A stretch of DNA of 64,000 bases from Parasitella parasitica (taxonomy: Eukaryota > Mucoromycota > Mucoromycetes > Mucorales > Mucoraceae), in the NCBI GenBank assembly GCA_025201805.1, contig MU619320.1:76231-140230 (forward strand). Reading direction: 5' to 3'. Shown in pieces: positions 11,155-26,101 of this stretch. A program made the translations under genes and the position numbers. Positions within the stretch are counted from its first letter, which is position 1. Every line of letters begins with the position of its first letter. Below the pieces are notes generated by a model that saw only the letters and a program-made list of their open reading frames with translations, was not told where the DNA came from and ran no database searches.

Positions 11155-13079
11155 ATGTTATGTTGCAGGCTCAACTATCATCAATCCTTCAGCTTCGTTT
11201 CTAAAGCCATCCAGTGGGCTTTGAAGCAAATTCCAGACATCCAAGGAGAAAACGGAGTACTGGAATGCCCTGCAGTTGCAATTTCGAATCTGTCTTCTAC
11301 GCTCAATTGTACATTGCAGAAAGAAAAATGGAGGCTACAATGAGCTGTATATTTCTTTAATGAAAAGTACTAGAATACCTAAAGGCGTAGTGCAAGAAGC
11401 AGAAGTAAAAATCAAGAGTCCAGGAAAAATCACAACGGTGTTAAGCACCGTGTATACACAGAATAAAAAGGCTGGAAGCCCAAAGAAGAATTATGAGTAC
11501 TGGACAGAATTTGTGGAGAAGAACTTCCAGTCTCTTTTGGATTTACCAGAAAAGGATGATGGTAGCAATGATGATAAAGACAGTGAAGATAGCGAAGATG
11601 AAGACAACGATGGAGCAAGTATCTAATTATACCTCTGACTTCGGCAAGCAGGTTCTCAAAGTCGCTCTGTTGTTTGTTGAGTATACATTTGAATCAAATG
11701 GCGGCAACACTGAACTTGTCTACGATGGTGGAAGCAGCATTGCGTCAATACTGCCAGAAGAGTATTTAGAGGAAGACATCACTGTACCTTTAGATTCCAG
11801 CTCTCTCCATAATGACGAGTTCAATGCTCACTATCAATCGCTGTTTCTAGAACCCCACTTGGAACAAGTGCACTCTACATACTATGGTCAAGTGGGTATT
11901 GAAGAGTCTACCCTTAAAAAGTCGCCTCTCCAAAAGGCAATTGTAAACGTTTTGGGCCGTGCTAAAGCCAACCCACATCAAAATCTGTCCTTGTACGTTA
12001 TGAAGATGGCTCGCCAACAGTATTACACAAATCTTCGTATTATGTGATCCGAAAATACTATTGTCAACAAGCTACTTAGAAAGCTTTTGAACTCCTTGCT
12101 GTTGATCCATTTATTTCCCGATCAAGACCATGCTATCAAGGCGAAGAAAACTGAAAGAGAATCGGCCAAGCTCCGAAAAAACCATAAAGGCAAACAGAGA
12201 GTGACACATTGCAGTATCCCAATGACAGAAATTTCAGTGCTGAACAAGACAAGAAAGGGAAGACGAAGACTGTTTTCTGATGAAAAGAAGCTAAAAGCCA
12301 AGTATGAAGAGAAAGGGAACAATACCAATGTATCTAGAAAAAGAATCAGTCAGTTAGTCAACATTGCAAGATCAGCATTGTTTGCCACGCAAGATATCAC
12401 AGACGCATACCTCCAAGGTCAGGATGAACACATCACCACACAAGAATCTGCAACAATCATCAAAATTACTAGCTTCATTCGGCCATACATACCATCAAGC
12501 GAGACTTATCATCTCCTTCCACGCCAACTCAAGTTCATCTTGATGGCAAACCAAGTACTGCGCTCTATCGGCTATGAAGGCTCAAAAGAAGGAGCTCGAT
12601 AAGTCACTCAGGGATCGCACAAACGAATTGTATCAGTTTCTTCAAGACAACGACAGAAAGCTTGGAAAACCAACTTTGAAGAACAAAAACAATGTTATGA
12701 GAAAGTCGAAGATGCCCAAGAAAGGGACAAAACTTCTGATCTTACCAAGACTTGGAAGGCTAAAGTTGAAGAAAAAGACGAGCGCTATCGGAATGTGGAA
12801 GCAGTAAAATTAAGAAAGAGAGGATTAATGGTGGTTATTCGAGATACAAAGGAGAGGCTTCAGTCACTGCGGCGAGAGATTTATGAATATGGAAAACCTT
12901 TGGTGGATGATTTGAAAAATCTAATACCATTTAAGCCTTTCACTGTGGGTAGCAAAGGATGCTGTAGAAAGGTAGAGGAATGCAAGTTGGATGAAGACAT
13001 GGATCTGACAACAGCCGTGTTCAGTGGCACGGATAATGGCATTATAAAGACTACCATCACACCTGAAGCTGTACAATAG
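11155..13079 (+). pseudogene. Second Fanzor-like gene, N-terminal half only, broken
   Basis: Coding-like sequence in at least three frame segments: to about 11625 in one frame (YEYWTEFVEKNFQSLLDL and an acidic tract), then one common frame from about 11600 to 13079 interrupted by TGA at 12045 and TAA at 12600. Lys/Arg-rich helical sequence (RERESAK-type, KRGLMVVIRDTKERLQ) leads to a C-terminal AVFSGTDNGIIKTT, which resembles the RuvC-I strand of mucoralean Fanzor-like proteins (GTD-G). Nothing after that strand is present: no second or third RuvC motif and no zinc ribbon. Such C-terminal halves normally run another 300 residues or more. Assignment depends on one motif plus overall character, so it is tentative; an unrelated basic DNA-binding protein is the alternative. 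Confidence 0.4.
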
Positions 13080-14300
13080 GTTTCAGATCTTGTGTATGTA
13101 ACTCAATGCCTTTGAACTCATATGTATATAGTTAAAGAAACAGATTCTATATGTGTTTGTCTACTATAGAGTGACATTACGATTTATACATTGTTTATAA
13201 AAAGTAACCAATATCATCTGTTTCTTCTTTCGGAATTTAGCTTGCTGGCATACTTTGGCTGCAAGGCAGATTTTAAAGCATTGCCAATAAGCTAGATTGC
13301 GATACAGATAGACCTAACTAATATGATAAAAAAAAGGTGCTTCTTGGTTTTCGAAAAATACTATTTTCATGTTTCTAACACATCTACATATTGCACGCTC
13401 CTAAATTAAAAGTACTCCTCTCAAAACTAGAAAAACAAGTTGTCGGTCGGCTCATGGCGACTTGAAAAGTACAAAAACCACAGCCAAATTAAATAAAACT
13501 GGTACCAAAAGATACTTTAGACTCTATTGCATTGTTCTATTGCAGTTTTGCTCTACTCGAACTGCTATTAGCGCTGCCTTTTCGTTGTTTTCTTTCCTAC
13601 AGCCTAGCAAAAAAGCCGTTTTTTAATATCTTGTCACTATAATCTTGGTATAAAAGGGCTTGGATTGATAATCTATCCGAGTATGTGCCAGCAGATACCA
13701 TAAAGGAATTCGTGACAATCACCTGAATGCGTCCCGGAGCCTTTATTTGATGCTTCTTTAAAAAAAAACTATAGCCATCACCTTAATTATGACGATGCTA
13801 GCAGAATAAGCTGCTGTATGAGTATTCGCCCAACTTCCCTGATTGTATAAAAAGTGCAATTTAGCTTTTATGTTTGGAAAATGTTATATGCATGTTAACA
13901 GTGAACCTACGCGTCACTAAACATTAACTCAAGTTGCTCGCGAAAGATCAAAGAAACTAAACGAGCATGGACCAAACATCCATTTGAAAAAGTTACAAGG
14001 GGGGTCATCTCGGAGTATACCGAGATTCCATGCCTACTCTTGCAAAAAAGAAAATAATGCACGCATCGAGGCATATTAAATTTTTGGATCTGATAAGAAA
14101 TGCATGCCACCAAGAAGGTTTCAAAAATGGGCGAGTATTTGCATCACCATTCAACAGATCTGTGGCCAAGTCACCCGTTTGATCAGATAAAAAAATTATT
14201 TGTTTACAACTAAAGTTATCAGATTTTATTTTTTGTCTGTCCTTTTTTTTTTTTTTCTCTCCTTTCTTCTAGGCCCTGAATTTCGAATACGAAAAAGCCT
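13080..14300. other. Intergenic, upstream of MMS19
   Basis: 1.2 kb without a recognised gene. A short protein-like stretch on the plus strand at about 13925-14075 (RERSKKLNEHGPNIHLKKLQ) may be another relic. A T-run lies at 14241-14256 just before the MMS19 start. Confidence 0.45.
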
Positions 14301-17300
14301 ATGGATATTTCACAAAAACTAGCAGATTGGTTAGCCTCTGAAAAATCAGAAGTAGAGCCATCTCTTTTGGCTTATGTGTTGTTATGTAAGAAATTTGCAG
14401 GCCATTGTCTGAAGCGGGTGTCAGGATGTTTATTGCTTTTTCTATAGATTCTACCAAGAATCTGACAGGGCTTGTGGATGTACTAAAGTATCTTGTATCA
14501 TCTTGGAATCAGGGTGATGCTGCTTGTCGGACCAAATGTAAATATACGAATATTCAAAGATGGTTTTGTATTGACATGGGATAAAATCTGTTTAGGCATC
14601 GAATTACTAGCCCAAGTAATCGTACCTAGTCAATCAGCACTTGACTCGTCAACGAGTAGGTAATATAAATCTACTGATAGCAACTGAATTGACATTTTTA
14701 TCTGGAAAATGTAGATAATGCGATCATTCAATTCATCAGCGACCGTCTAGATGACCCGGTTCTTGTGCCCAGATGTGTCGATATCCTTGCAATTTTAATT
14801 CAGTCGGAAAGCATATCAAGTACCGATGTAATTCAATTATGTAGTGTGTAAGTAGGATTGACTTGATGGACGTTTGTAGCGGAAAACCTGACACACAACG
14901 TAGAATATTTACACATATCAAAGTCAAGAAATTGCCTCAGCAAAGCCGATACAAAGTCTTGATTATCTTGGCCAAAACGCTAGAAAAATACGCATCAGGT
15001 ACGCTGCTTTTAGTTGTTGAAACAAGGGTAGCACCGTGCTAAGAAAAAAACAAAACAAATAGAAACACAAAGTTCAAAAATCAACTTCATCGGTGGATTC
15101 ATCAATTGCATGGATGGAGAAAAGGACCCTCGAAATTTAATGGTTGCCTTTGAGCTTGTGCGAGCTATTATTGACAGATTTGACATCTCTCGCCATATTG
15201 AAGATCTGTTCGATGTTGTGTTTTGCTATTTCCCCATTAGTTTTGCAGCACCTGCCAATGATCCATTTAGCATCACGACACAAGATCTCAAAGAGAGTCT
15301 TAGACGCTGCTTAGCATCAACGCCGTATTTTGCCTACTATGCGACACCTTTGTTGATTGAGAAACTACTTTCTACTACTGGCAGCGCCAAGAAAGATGCT
15401 ATGGAAACAATCAGCCTTTGTGCTCCCGCTTATGGTGCTCACGCCATTTTGCCACATGCTCAGGATTTATTCAATGCCCTAGTTAGAGAGGTTTACCAAG
15501 AAGCCGATGCGTCTATGGTCCAGGTTGCGCTAAATACAATCCATAATGTTGTTGCTACTTTGGGCACAGGAATCAGCATTGCAAACATTCGAGATCCAGT
15601 TGAAAAAGCCATTGATTCGCTGCTACAGAAATGCGTGGAAGAGTTAAAGGAGCCAGAGTTGAAGAATGCCAGATCAGCAGCCTATATTCTACGAGCAGCC
15701 GCGTCTGCATCTGATCCAGCATGCACATCTGTTACACACGCAGCACTTCCTATTATCTGTCAACAGCATAAGACAACGGATCCTGCCGTCAGAAGAAAAG
15801 CTGTGCTCGATATTCTAACCGAACTACTAGTAGCTAGCAAAACACTGTATGGATCTGTAGAGGATATTGGCTATGACCGTGATTTCCAAACACCCTTGTT
15901 AATGTTCAAACAACAAATATTTCAATTACTCATGCTCCCGCTAGTTGAACCCAACACAGCCGATGCCATCCTCAAGTACGCTAGTCTCAAGGGTATCCAC
16001 GAAATGGTGCTGATGAAACAGTTCTTAAAGGGCGAAGAAATGAACATGACAGTGGATCAGCTTACACGACAATTGGTGCGGCCAGACGCGCAACTACGAT
16101 CGCTTTGTTTATCTACACTTGGCGTTATATCCAAGTTATACCCAATGACAATAGGTCAGCGCACCTTTCCCGTTCTCCTCGAACTGCTACCAAGCCTTGA
16201 TGACCCTGTTATTTCAGATACTTATAATGATGTTTTGGATGCAATCCAAGTCTTGGGCGCTCACCCTGCTGTATTCAAGATTATCGTGCAGCCTTTGGTA
16301 GATAAAGTAGATTTTGCTTCTAGACATATTGGCCAAGAAAATATCAGTTTTGTCCACGCTATAGCATCAACGTTGCTCAAGGTATACAAAGCTGCATCCA
16401 AAGACTGCGAAATCGTGACTATCGGACGAAATACCTTGCTACCCACTCTGTTGATAGAGTGCATCAAGTCTGTCTCTGGAAATAGTGAAAGTTGGTATTT
16501 GGATGATACACTGATAGAGATATTTGCCATGATGGCAGCCATTACAACAAGACTATCCAGCTGCAGGTATATATCGAGTTGTGAGTATTTTGCAGTGAAA
16601 ACTGAAAATTAATATTGCATGTTGTATAGCGAACAACAAGCATCTGTCAATGATATGTTTAAACTATTCGTACACGGCGACTTTTCTCAGTTGGATCAAA
16701 GCGTACAGATTGAATCGTTGCCTATATTTGGTGATATTACAGTAAATTGTTGGGAGGGAGGGAGGGGTTATTTGAGAGATTTAACCGAATTTTCTCTTTA
16801 GCATGCAGCGTCAGCTAATGATATCACTTTGCTATTCACTGCAATCATTAGTAATTGTTGCAAAGATGTAAGTTTCCATGACTAATGCACATTGTCGCTA
16901 AACTGACCCCGCCCCCTTTATTTTTGGTTTGACAGGTTCAGTTGCCAATTGCTAATTTATCCGGGTTCACTGCGAAATTGATACAAACAGCGATACAAAC
17001 ACCATCCGATGCGAGGAGAGAGGCCTTGTCCAAAATCGCAGCCTCAATTATAAATAAATGGCTGAACGGTAAAACCAAACTGGAGATTATTTCGGCAGAG
17101 ATCATTAGCTAAAGGAGCCATTACATTAGATGAATTACTAGGCCATGTCAAGAGCCTGGTTACAGAACACCTGCTGCCAACATCCGAGTCCGCAACAACT
17201 CACAAGAGATCTGCCTTTCCCATTTTAGTGTGGATCATTAAAGCGCTTATCATTCGTGGCCATCGATATGGTTTTGAACTGCTGGACAGTGTTATTGAGC

Positions 17301-18102
17301 AATGTGGCTCATCTGAATCAGGTAAAGACGCTGTTGATAGCTTTATTGCCTTGTTGCACGAAGACGAATTGATTTTAAACAAAAAATCGCACTCTATCGT
17401 ATCTGTAAGTTTCTTTTTTGTTTTTGTTTCGTGAGGCTGAGTATCTGCCAGCACTATACATATATTAACAATTTGCAGATCTTGTTTAAACAAAGAGTCT
17501 TTACCCACTGCTTCAGGAAACTGATGAATGGTGCCGAGTTGGCTGATATTCGTCAACCAGATTTGCAGGTGAATTATCTGCTGGCATTGATCCACGTATT
17601 GCAAAACATTCCAAGACAAGTCGCAACAAACGAAATACGCAGAGTAAGTAATTTTTCTCCACACAATTTGAGTGGCATCAGCTCACACAACACAACAGCT
17701 CATGCTGCCGATCATTGTTGCCCTGTCGTCACACGACAGCACGCTTATTAAGGCTACCTTGTCTGTAGCACAGAACATAGTGCCAGACGCCCAAGATCTG
17801 GTTGCACAGCACCTTGGATCCTTCATTCATGCACTGCTAAGACTGACGCGATTCCAGTCCTCTAATGTCAGAATAAGTGCTTTAGAGTGTCTAGCGAGCA
17901 TTGCGGTCAAAGGGAAGCCAGATGTACTGTCACCGTTCACACCTTCTGTGGTCAAGGAACTATCAACAGCATTAGACGATAAAAAGCGTCTAGTTAGAAG
18001 AAATGCGGTTGACTGTAGAGAGAAATGGTATGTAACACGACACTAGCCAAAGTCTGCCACGGTTCGCTAACTCGATGACATAGGTATGCCATTGGAAAAT
18101 AA
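14301..18102 (+). CDS. MMS19: MMS19 (Met18), cytosolic Fe-S targeting HEAT-repeat scaffold
   Basis: Scaffold of the CIA targeting complex that delivers iron-sulfur clusters to DNA polymerases, helicases (XPD, FANCJ-type) and primase. Thirteen exons: 14301-14385, 14448-14537, 14596-14655, 14715-14847, 14904-14998, 15063-16566, 16630-16741, 16802-16867, 16936-17068, 17109-17404, 17479-17643, 17699-18027, 18084-18102. They total 3087 nt, 1028 aa, almost the length of human MMS19 (1030). Signature blocks include the N-terminal DGEKDPRNLMVAFEL, YFPISFAAPANDPFSITTQD and LRRCLASTPYF. The C-terminal half is HEAT repeats (LLRLTRFQSSNVRISALECL, LDDKKRLVRRNAVDCREKW). The last exon encodes only six residues. 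All junctions are GT...AG and keep frame. Partners CIAO1 and CIAO2 are not in the window. Confidence 0.93.
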
Positions 18103-18650
18103 CATGTAGTCATTGTGCCCATGTGTATAAAATGCGGCTTTCAGCTGAACTGAATAAATTGTATCTTTGCTAGATTTAGATACATGATACACATAACAAC
18201 CTTGCTGTTTGTAGTAAAATGAAAGAACATTTTGCCATTTTTGTACACAATGTTTTTTTTTTATTTTTTAGTCGCCCTTTGCCAATTGTATCGATCACCG
18301 CAAACCTCGGCTTCAGCCATGTGAGGACGCTTGTCTACCACAAAATGCCAATAAAATTGCGAACAATGAAACCACTTTATTAGCACAAGCTGAATAAATG
18401 AAACAATAACCTTTCATTAAAACAGTACAAACAAGTATGTGCATTCGGCGTGTTTGCTGTTTTCATGTCTCCCCTGCGCCCCCACATAAATCATAGGTAC
18501 ATACAAAAACTCTGCAAATATACACCACTGTATACATGGTCTCCTATTCAATTCAAACCGAAACTTGATTTAACCGATTTCCTTTCTGCCCAAGCCAATC
18601 AAGGGCCAAACAAAGAGCAATGATAATATTGGATCAAAGCAAGACATTTG
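18103..18650. other. Intergenic, no gene recognised
   Basis: About 550 bp with a T-run at 18251-18266. Includes the 3' flank of MMS19 and the promoter of the secreted-protein gene. Confidence 0.45.
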
Positions 18651-18658
18651 TATATAAA
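18651..18658 (+). promoter_or_regulatory. Probable TATA box of secreted-protein gene
   Basis: TATATAAA lies 93 bp before the ATG at 18751 and is followed by a long C/T-rich leader, a common arrangement for strongly expressed fungal genes. Confidence 0.45.
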
Positions 18659-18750
18659 CCCTCATTTTTTTTATGTTGCATGTAAATCATTGTTCTCTTT
18701 CTTTCTCTTCTTTTTTCTCTCCCTCTCTCTGTTTTCTTCCTACAAGCAAA

Positions 18751-19621
18751 ATGAAGCCAGCCGTAACTATTCTATTAATTGCTTGCTGGTTATGCGTTAT
18801 TCTTGTCAATGGCCTGCCAGTGCAACAGCAAGCTTATTCCTCGTCAAACACCGATACTATCGAGATCCAAGCGTATTCAGTGTATTCTAGTATTCTCGAG
18901 TACTATGAAAATCTTGTAGATGCAACCCTCAGTACCGAGAGCGAGGAACTATTACTTAATTTAATTCATCTACCAAAAGACTCAAGAAACCGTATATTAG
19001 CCTCCCAAGCGGAATCAATGGGATTTAGAACTATTTCAGGTATATATTTGGACATTTTTTTTTTAAAAAAAAAAAAAAAAAAAAAAGGGCCCACTTTTAT
19101 GGAATTTTAGATAAATCTAACACCTCCTCTCTTTGGTAAAAATAGACAAGCAGTTGAACAACATGCCATCACTGATTGGAAAGCACATCCAAGCAATGAA
19201 CGCCAATGTTTATGCATCCATTGAATCTATTGTGAAATCGCATTGGCCCATTTTATGGGAGAGCAAACTGCTGCATACCAGCAATCAGGAAGAGATTCTC
19301 TCATTTTTGTCCTCTTTGAATAGCATCGTTGCCAGGAAATTGAAGGATCAAGTAGATAGCTATCATCTTTTGGACAAGATAAAGCAAGATATGGTGCCAT
19401 TATACCGAGAGACATCATGGTATAGCTGGTTTGGTAGTACCAAGACAATAGTTCTCTCTTTGGGAGACAATGTGAATGAGCAAGATCTAGACTTCTTGAG
19501 ACAACATGTTGCAGACATCGGCGCAAATTTACTGATGGAGCTTCACACGCAGTTCATGGATTTCTTTACACGAATCCGATCTGATATTGTCGAGCAGTCT
19601 GTCATTTATAACGAAGGTTAA
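18751..19621 (+). CDS. Secreted protein of unknown function
   Basis: Two exons, 18751-19039 and 19146-19621, give 254 aa. The N-terminus is a clear signal peptide (MKPAVTILLIACWLCVILVN, likely cut near NGLPVQ). The rest is mostly helical and polar, with no cysteine pattern and no motif I recognise. The intron is odd only in carrying a run of about 19 A residues at 19066-19086 close to its 3' half. A TATA box and a C/T-rich leader precede the start. No membrane segment or GPI signal follows, so the product is probably secreted or vacuolar. Function not assigned. Confidence 0.75.
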
Positions 19622-19736
19622 TCCACTATTTATACATACATCTTTTTCTTTTCTGTACACTATTATAACAACCTAATAAAACAATTGTAAATAGCTTCCC
19701 GTATATAGTAGAAATTTCATGCTCGCTCTGCTGAGT

Positions 19737-19744
19737 ATATAAAT
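19737..19744 (+). promoter_or_regulatory. Probable TATA box of BZZ1
   Basis: TATATAAA about 55 bp upstream of the BZZ1 start codon, followed by a T-rich leader. Confidence 0.4.
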
Positions 19745-19794
19745 TGTCATCATCATTGTTGTTGTTTTTTCCTTCTTCCTATTTTCCATTCGAC

Positions 19795-22156
19795 ATGACC
19801 TTTGGTACGGATTTAAAGGTATTCCCGTGTGCTCTATAACAAAGGAAAAGCAGCAATTTTAACATGCAAAAAAAAAAAAAAAAAAGGATCAGGTGCCATC
19901 TATATTGAAATATGTGGGTGATGGCATCCACTCTTTGACGCAATTCCGCAACTTTATAAAAGAAAGAAGCAGCATCGAGCGTGAATATGCTCAAAAATTG
20001 GATGCGTTATCAAGAAAATATAAAACGACCAACAAGAAAACCAACAATATAGCCGACCAGCAAGACGAGTGGGATTGGGATGACACGTCAAGGTTTGCAA
20101 GTTGTGAGTTTTTTACTGATTGCAATGAAAAACTAAGCAACACCTCAGCACTACAGCTTCGGCTTGGTCTCATTTGCTTGATCAAACCACGCTGGTAGCA
20201 AAGAGCAGATTCTCCTTTGTAGACGAATTGAACAACGTGGTGGTTGATTCCCTCAGAGGCATTGCAGCTAGAAAAGAGGACTCTCGAAAGAAACATGCCG
20301 CTTTTTACCAAAAATTAAAAGCAGAAAGAGACAAAACCTATGCTGACAAAGACAAGGCCAAGCAGCTCTACGACGAAGCATGTGCAGAAATCGAAAACAT
20401 CAGGGCCAAAATCAGCAAATCCAGTGGAGACGTAGATAAGCTGCAACGGCAACTAGATGCTTGTCTTTTGGATCGAGATAATAAAAAGGTACTGTCTGTT
20501 TATAACGCTTTGTTTTTTTTTCTGCTAATTTTATAGCAGAATCTTTATCTACTGTCAATTAGCGTTGCCAATGCTGAAAGGGCGAAATATTTTGAAGATG
20601 ATATTCCAATTTTAGCAGATGTAAGTGCTGCGTTAATTTTTATCTGGCCCCATCTGATAATTTATTGGTTCAGCATTTGCAAGAGTTGGATGCATCTCGC
20701 ATTATTGCATTGAAGATTATTCTTAAAAATTACGTTGATATGGAAACAAAGTTATTGACGACCGTGCAAAAATGCCACGATGACACATTGGAATCGGTTG
20801 AAAAGCTGGACCCCTCTATTGACGCCGGTGTTTTCATCCGCTCAGCTCTAGGCGCAGTGGAAGCTACTGAAAAGGCTGCGAATGTTACATTCACTTTTAT
20901 GCCTTGGAATGGCGGCGCACATGCTGCGGAAACAATCATTGACAGGGATGATGACTTGACGTCGAGCGATTCTGCCGTCATTTTCCTCAACAACAAGCTA
21001 ATCAAAAATCGCAAACAATTGAATATTTTGGCTGATGACTTGTCAAAGAGATCTACAGAAATGAGTCAGCTGGAATCGATGGTCAAATCAATAGAAAACA
21101 AGGCTTCGCCTGATTATGATAAATCAAACGAGGTATAGTACGTATAGATGTAAATGACGGGTTCACTCATATTGAGCATAGAAACTAATGGATGTCATCC
21201 GAGATATTACACTGTTATCAACACAAAAAGTGCGCGTAAAGAGCGAGATTGATTTAATTATACAAAATATTGGCGATGATGGCCTGCGAGCAGAGAATCA
21301 TGATTTCAAGGCATCATCTTTCACTATTCCAACCACATGCGATCTGTGTAATAGTACAATTTGGGGCCTATCGAATAAGGGGTTTACTTGTAGAGCTTGT
21401 GGATTCAACTGCCACGCCAAGTGCGAAATGAAAGTTGCTCCTAATTGCAGCAAGAAGAAAGGCCTGATCAATCCACAGCCTTCTCCATCTACTTTACAGC
21501 CTATCGGTTCTCGAGCTGTGGGACGGCAAGGAAGTATTGGCAGTGGAGGAGGATCTATTCGGTCTATCCCAACAAGCTACTCTACAAGCAATTACAACGA
21601 ACCGCCAGCCACTACTGCGGTTCCGTTGTCTAGCGCTACATCCACTTGTACGGATTATGCACGCTCTATGTACGCTTACGATGCGCAAAATGCAGACGAA
21701 TTAGACATGGCACAAGGCGATGTCTTGAAAATTGTAGTTCCTGACGACGGCACTGGTTGGATCACGGCACAGTTGGGAGAACGGGTTGGCTTGGTGCCTG
21801 CCAACTATGTTGAATATATCAGTCAGGGGAATGACACTGGATCGGCTGTACCTCAACACATACCAGCAGCAATACAAGAGGATTATTCGACTATTAATCC
21901 AGCCTCAATTGCCGCCAATACCCTCAATGAGACGAACGACATGCCTGCCCCTTTATCTTCATCAGCTGTAGCCATTTCCCCAATGGAAACAGTTAGAGCA
22001 TTGTACGATTTTGAGGCTGTCAATGCAGAGGAATTAAATATTCGTCAAGGCGATATTATCACAGTGACAAAGAGAGATGATAGCGGCTGGTGGGAAGGGA
22101 CCCTGAATGGGCAGACTGGGATTTTTCCTTCCAATTATGTCGATGTTGACTCATAA
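19795..22156 (+). CDS. BZZ1: Bzz1-type F-BAR / C1 / double SH3 protein
   Basis: Endocytic adaptor that binds curved membrane and activates WASP-type actin nucleation at cortical patches. Six exons: 19795-19818, 19887-20092, 20149-20488, 20537-20620, 20674-21132, 21182-22156; 695 aa. Order: F-BAR domain (MTFGTDLK, then FRNFIKERSSIEREYAQKL) with a coiled coil, a C1 zinc-binding domain (HDFKASSFTIPTTCDLC ... CRACGFNCHAKC), a Ser/Thr/Gly-rich linker, SH3-1 (MYAYDAQNADELDMAQGDV) and C-terminal SH3-2 (ALYDFEAVNAEELNIRQGD, WWEGTLNGQTGIFPSNYV). The first exon codes for just eight residues; it is supported by the MxFGxxLK start conserved in Bzz1. The domain order matches yeast Bzz1 plus the C1 domain found in many filamentous and early-diverging fungi. 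Confidence 0.93.
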
Positions 22157-22582
22157 ATCAGATGTGCTTTATTATAACTTTGTAAAGTAAAGCTTTCAGT
22201 TTCACTAAAAAAAAAAATCCATCAGGATAAGTTTATTATGCAGATGTCCGAAAATATGATACATACCCATTCTTGGTACAAACCTCTTGTAGCTATTTTA
22301 AAAAATGAAATTTATACAGTAGCTTAGCTTAGAAACTATGGTATGATTTTTTCCCATATTGAAAAATAAAGCGTGGCTCAGAGAGCATGTATCAGATTAT
22401 TGGGATTAGCCTAGGTACGACAAGCAATCGATTGCCAGCTATCGGATGTAAAACCCTTTTTAATGCATTTCCATATAGTGCTAAAACGGGGGTTTGTGGC
22501 AACCTTTTGATTCAAACTATTTTTTATTTTTTCTTCTGTAGTTTTTCCATCTCTTTCCATTCACCAAAGTTTTTTTTCGTAA
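22157..22582. other. Intergenic, promoter of mitochondrial HSP70
   Basis: 426 bp. No convincing array of GAA/TTC heat-shock elements was found by eye. Confidence 0.4.
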
Positions 22583-24755
<2,173 letters not shown>

Positions 24756-24901
24756 ATAGTGAGTGATTTGATTAAATACTTTATTCTTTCTTGAAAAACA
24801 CCTATGGATTTATTCAATAGTAATAATGATTCGATATTATGAGTGAGTAATATTAGCAAGAGTGCAGTGCTCTTTTGGGATTTAGTATACAGAATCTCGG
24901 A

Positions 24902-26101
24902 TTAAGCAGAGGTGACCACTGGTGTGGCAGGAGAAGCATCTTTATTTGTTATTGTCTCAGTGGCTGTAACACCAGTGGCAGCAGTAGTAGCAGCGTCAGT
25001 AGCAGCGTCAGTCGCTGCAGCAGCAGGAGCCGAGGTAATGTCGGGAGAAGCAGACGTTTCTTGAGCAACAATAGCAGCACCGCCTTCATTAGCATCCTTG
25101 CTGCTATTGGCGTGCTCATCTGCAGCGGTTTCAGCTTTATCATTTGATTTCTGGTGTTTTTTGTTGTAGCTAGGGATCTTTTTGGCAAAGAATCCAGTTA
25201 CACGGCGACTTAATGTAGGTGATGATGGATGTTCTTCAAGTTCGGGATCAACAACAGCGGCACTGGGGGTTTCTGATTCTTGCGTAGTGTTCACTTCTCG
25301 GCTATTATGCTCTATATAAGTCAAGCATTGTTAATTAGAATTCATTAAATTATAGTTATTAAAATTGCTACCTGTATCACTGTGCTCTTCCTCCTTCTTT
25401 TTCGCGGCTCCACCAAACAATTTACTCAATAAAGATTGGCGTTTGTTGGTGTTACTGTGATTGGCCGATGCGGATGGCGTTTCTGCCTCATGCACTGCTG
25501 CATCGCCTTCGGAAGACGAAGAGGATGATGATGAAGAGGAGGATGTGGTCTTCTTTTCTTCACTGGTAACAACAGCAGCAACAGAAGCTTCTTTATCTTC
25601 AGTAGCGGACTGCTCTGAAGAAGTTCCAGCAATGTCTTTGATGTTGTTGTTGCTGGCCGTTTGCTACAGGGAGAGAAGAGAAGTTTTAGCATTAGAGACT
25701 TATTTTCGTGCGAGAGCTAGATTACTTACTTTGATCCTCGTGTACAAATTTCCCAAGCCTTTAGCAATCTTGTTCTCTGCCGTAACGACAGCGGCAGCTA
25801 CTTTCTCTTCTGCATTTGCAATTTCTCTGGAAATATCTGCTGTGTGTGCTGGAGTCTCAGCGGCGGCCTCTTTTTTGTTAACTTTGAAAAGGTTGTTGAA
25901 GAGGGGTTTACGCTTAGCACTAGTGGGCTTTTCCTCATTGGGTGTAGCAAGATCTTCAGGGTTGTTGGCGGTAGGTGGCTCGATCTGAATACTCATAGTA
26001 GGCTCTTGTGCTTCTTTGGTAGCATCTGCAGCAACATTCTTCGCAGCAGCGGTGTTTTCAACAACAGCAGGTGTAGCAATAGGTGGTACTTCAATGGTCA
26101 T
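24902..26101 (-). CDS. Low-complexity acidic/Ala-rich protein with a thrice-repeated basic motif
   Basis: Three exons, 26101-25730, 25663-25372 and 25311-24902, 357 aa, all junctions GT...AG with frame kept. Most of the protein is Ala, Glu, Thr and Ser, including a ten-serine run. Each exon carries one basic-hydrophobic block followed by Lys: RKPLFNNLFKVNKKE, RQSLLSKLFGGAAKKKEE and RRVTGFFAKKIPSYNKKHQ. No enzyme domain, signal peptide or membrane segment. The start ATG at 26101 is the first in a long open frame. The regular motif per exon suggests exon duplication and perhaps membrane or partner binding by short amphipathic segments; that is inference. The family is not recognised. Confidence 0.7.

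Noticed and set aside
22300-22582. Heat-shock elements upstream of mitochondrial HSP70
   Set aside because: Only isolated GAA/TTC triplets; no alternating array of three was seen.
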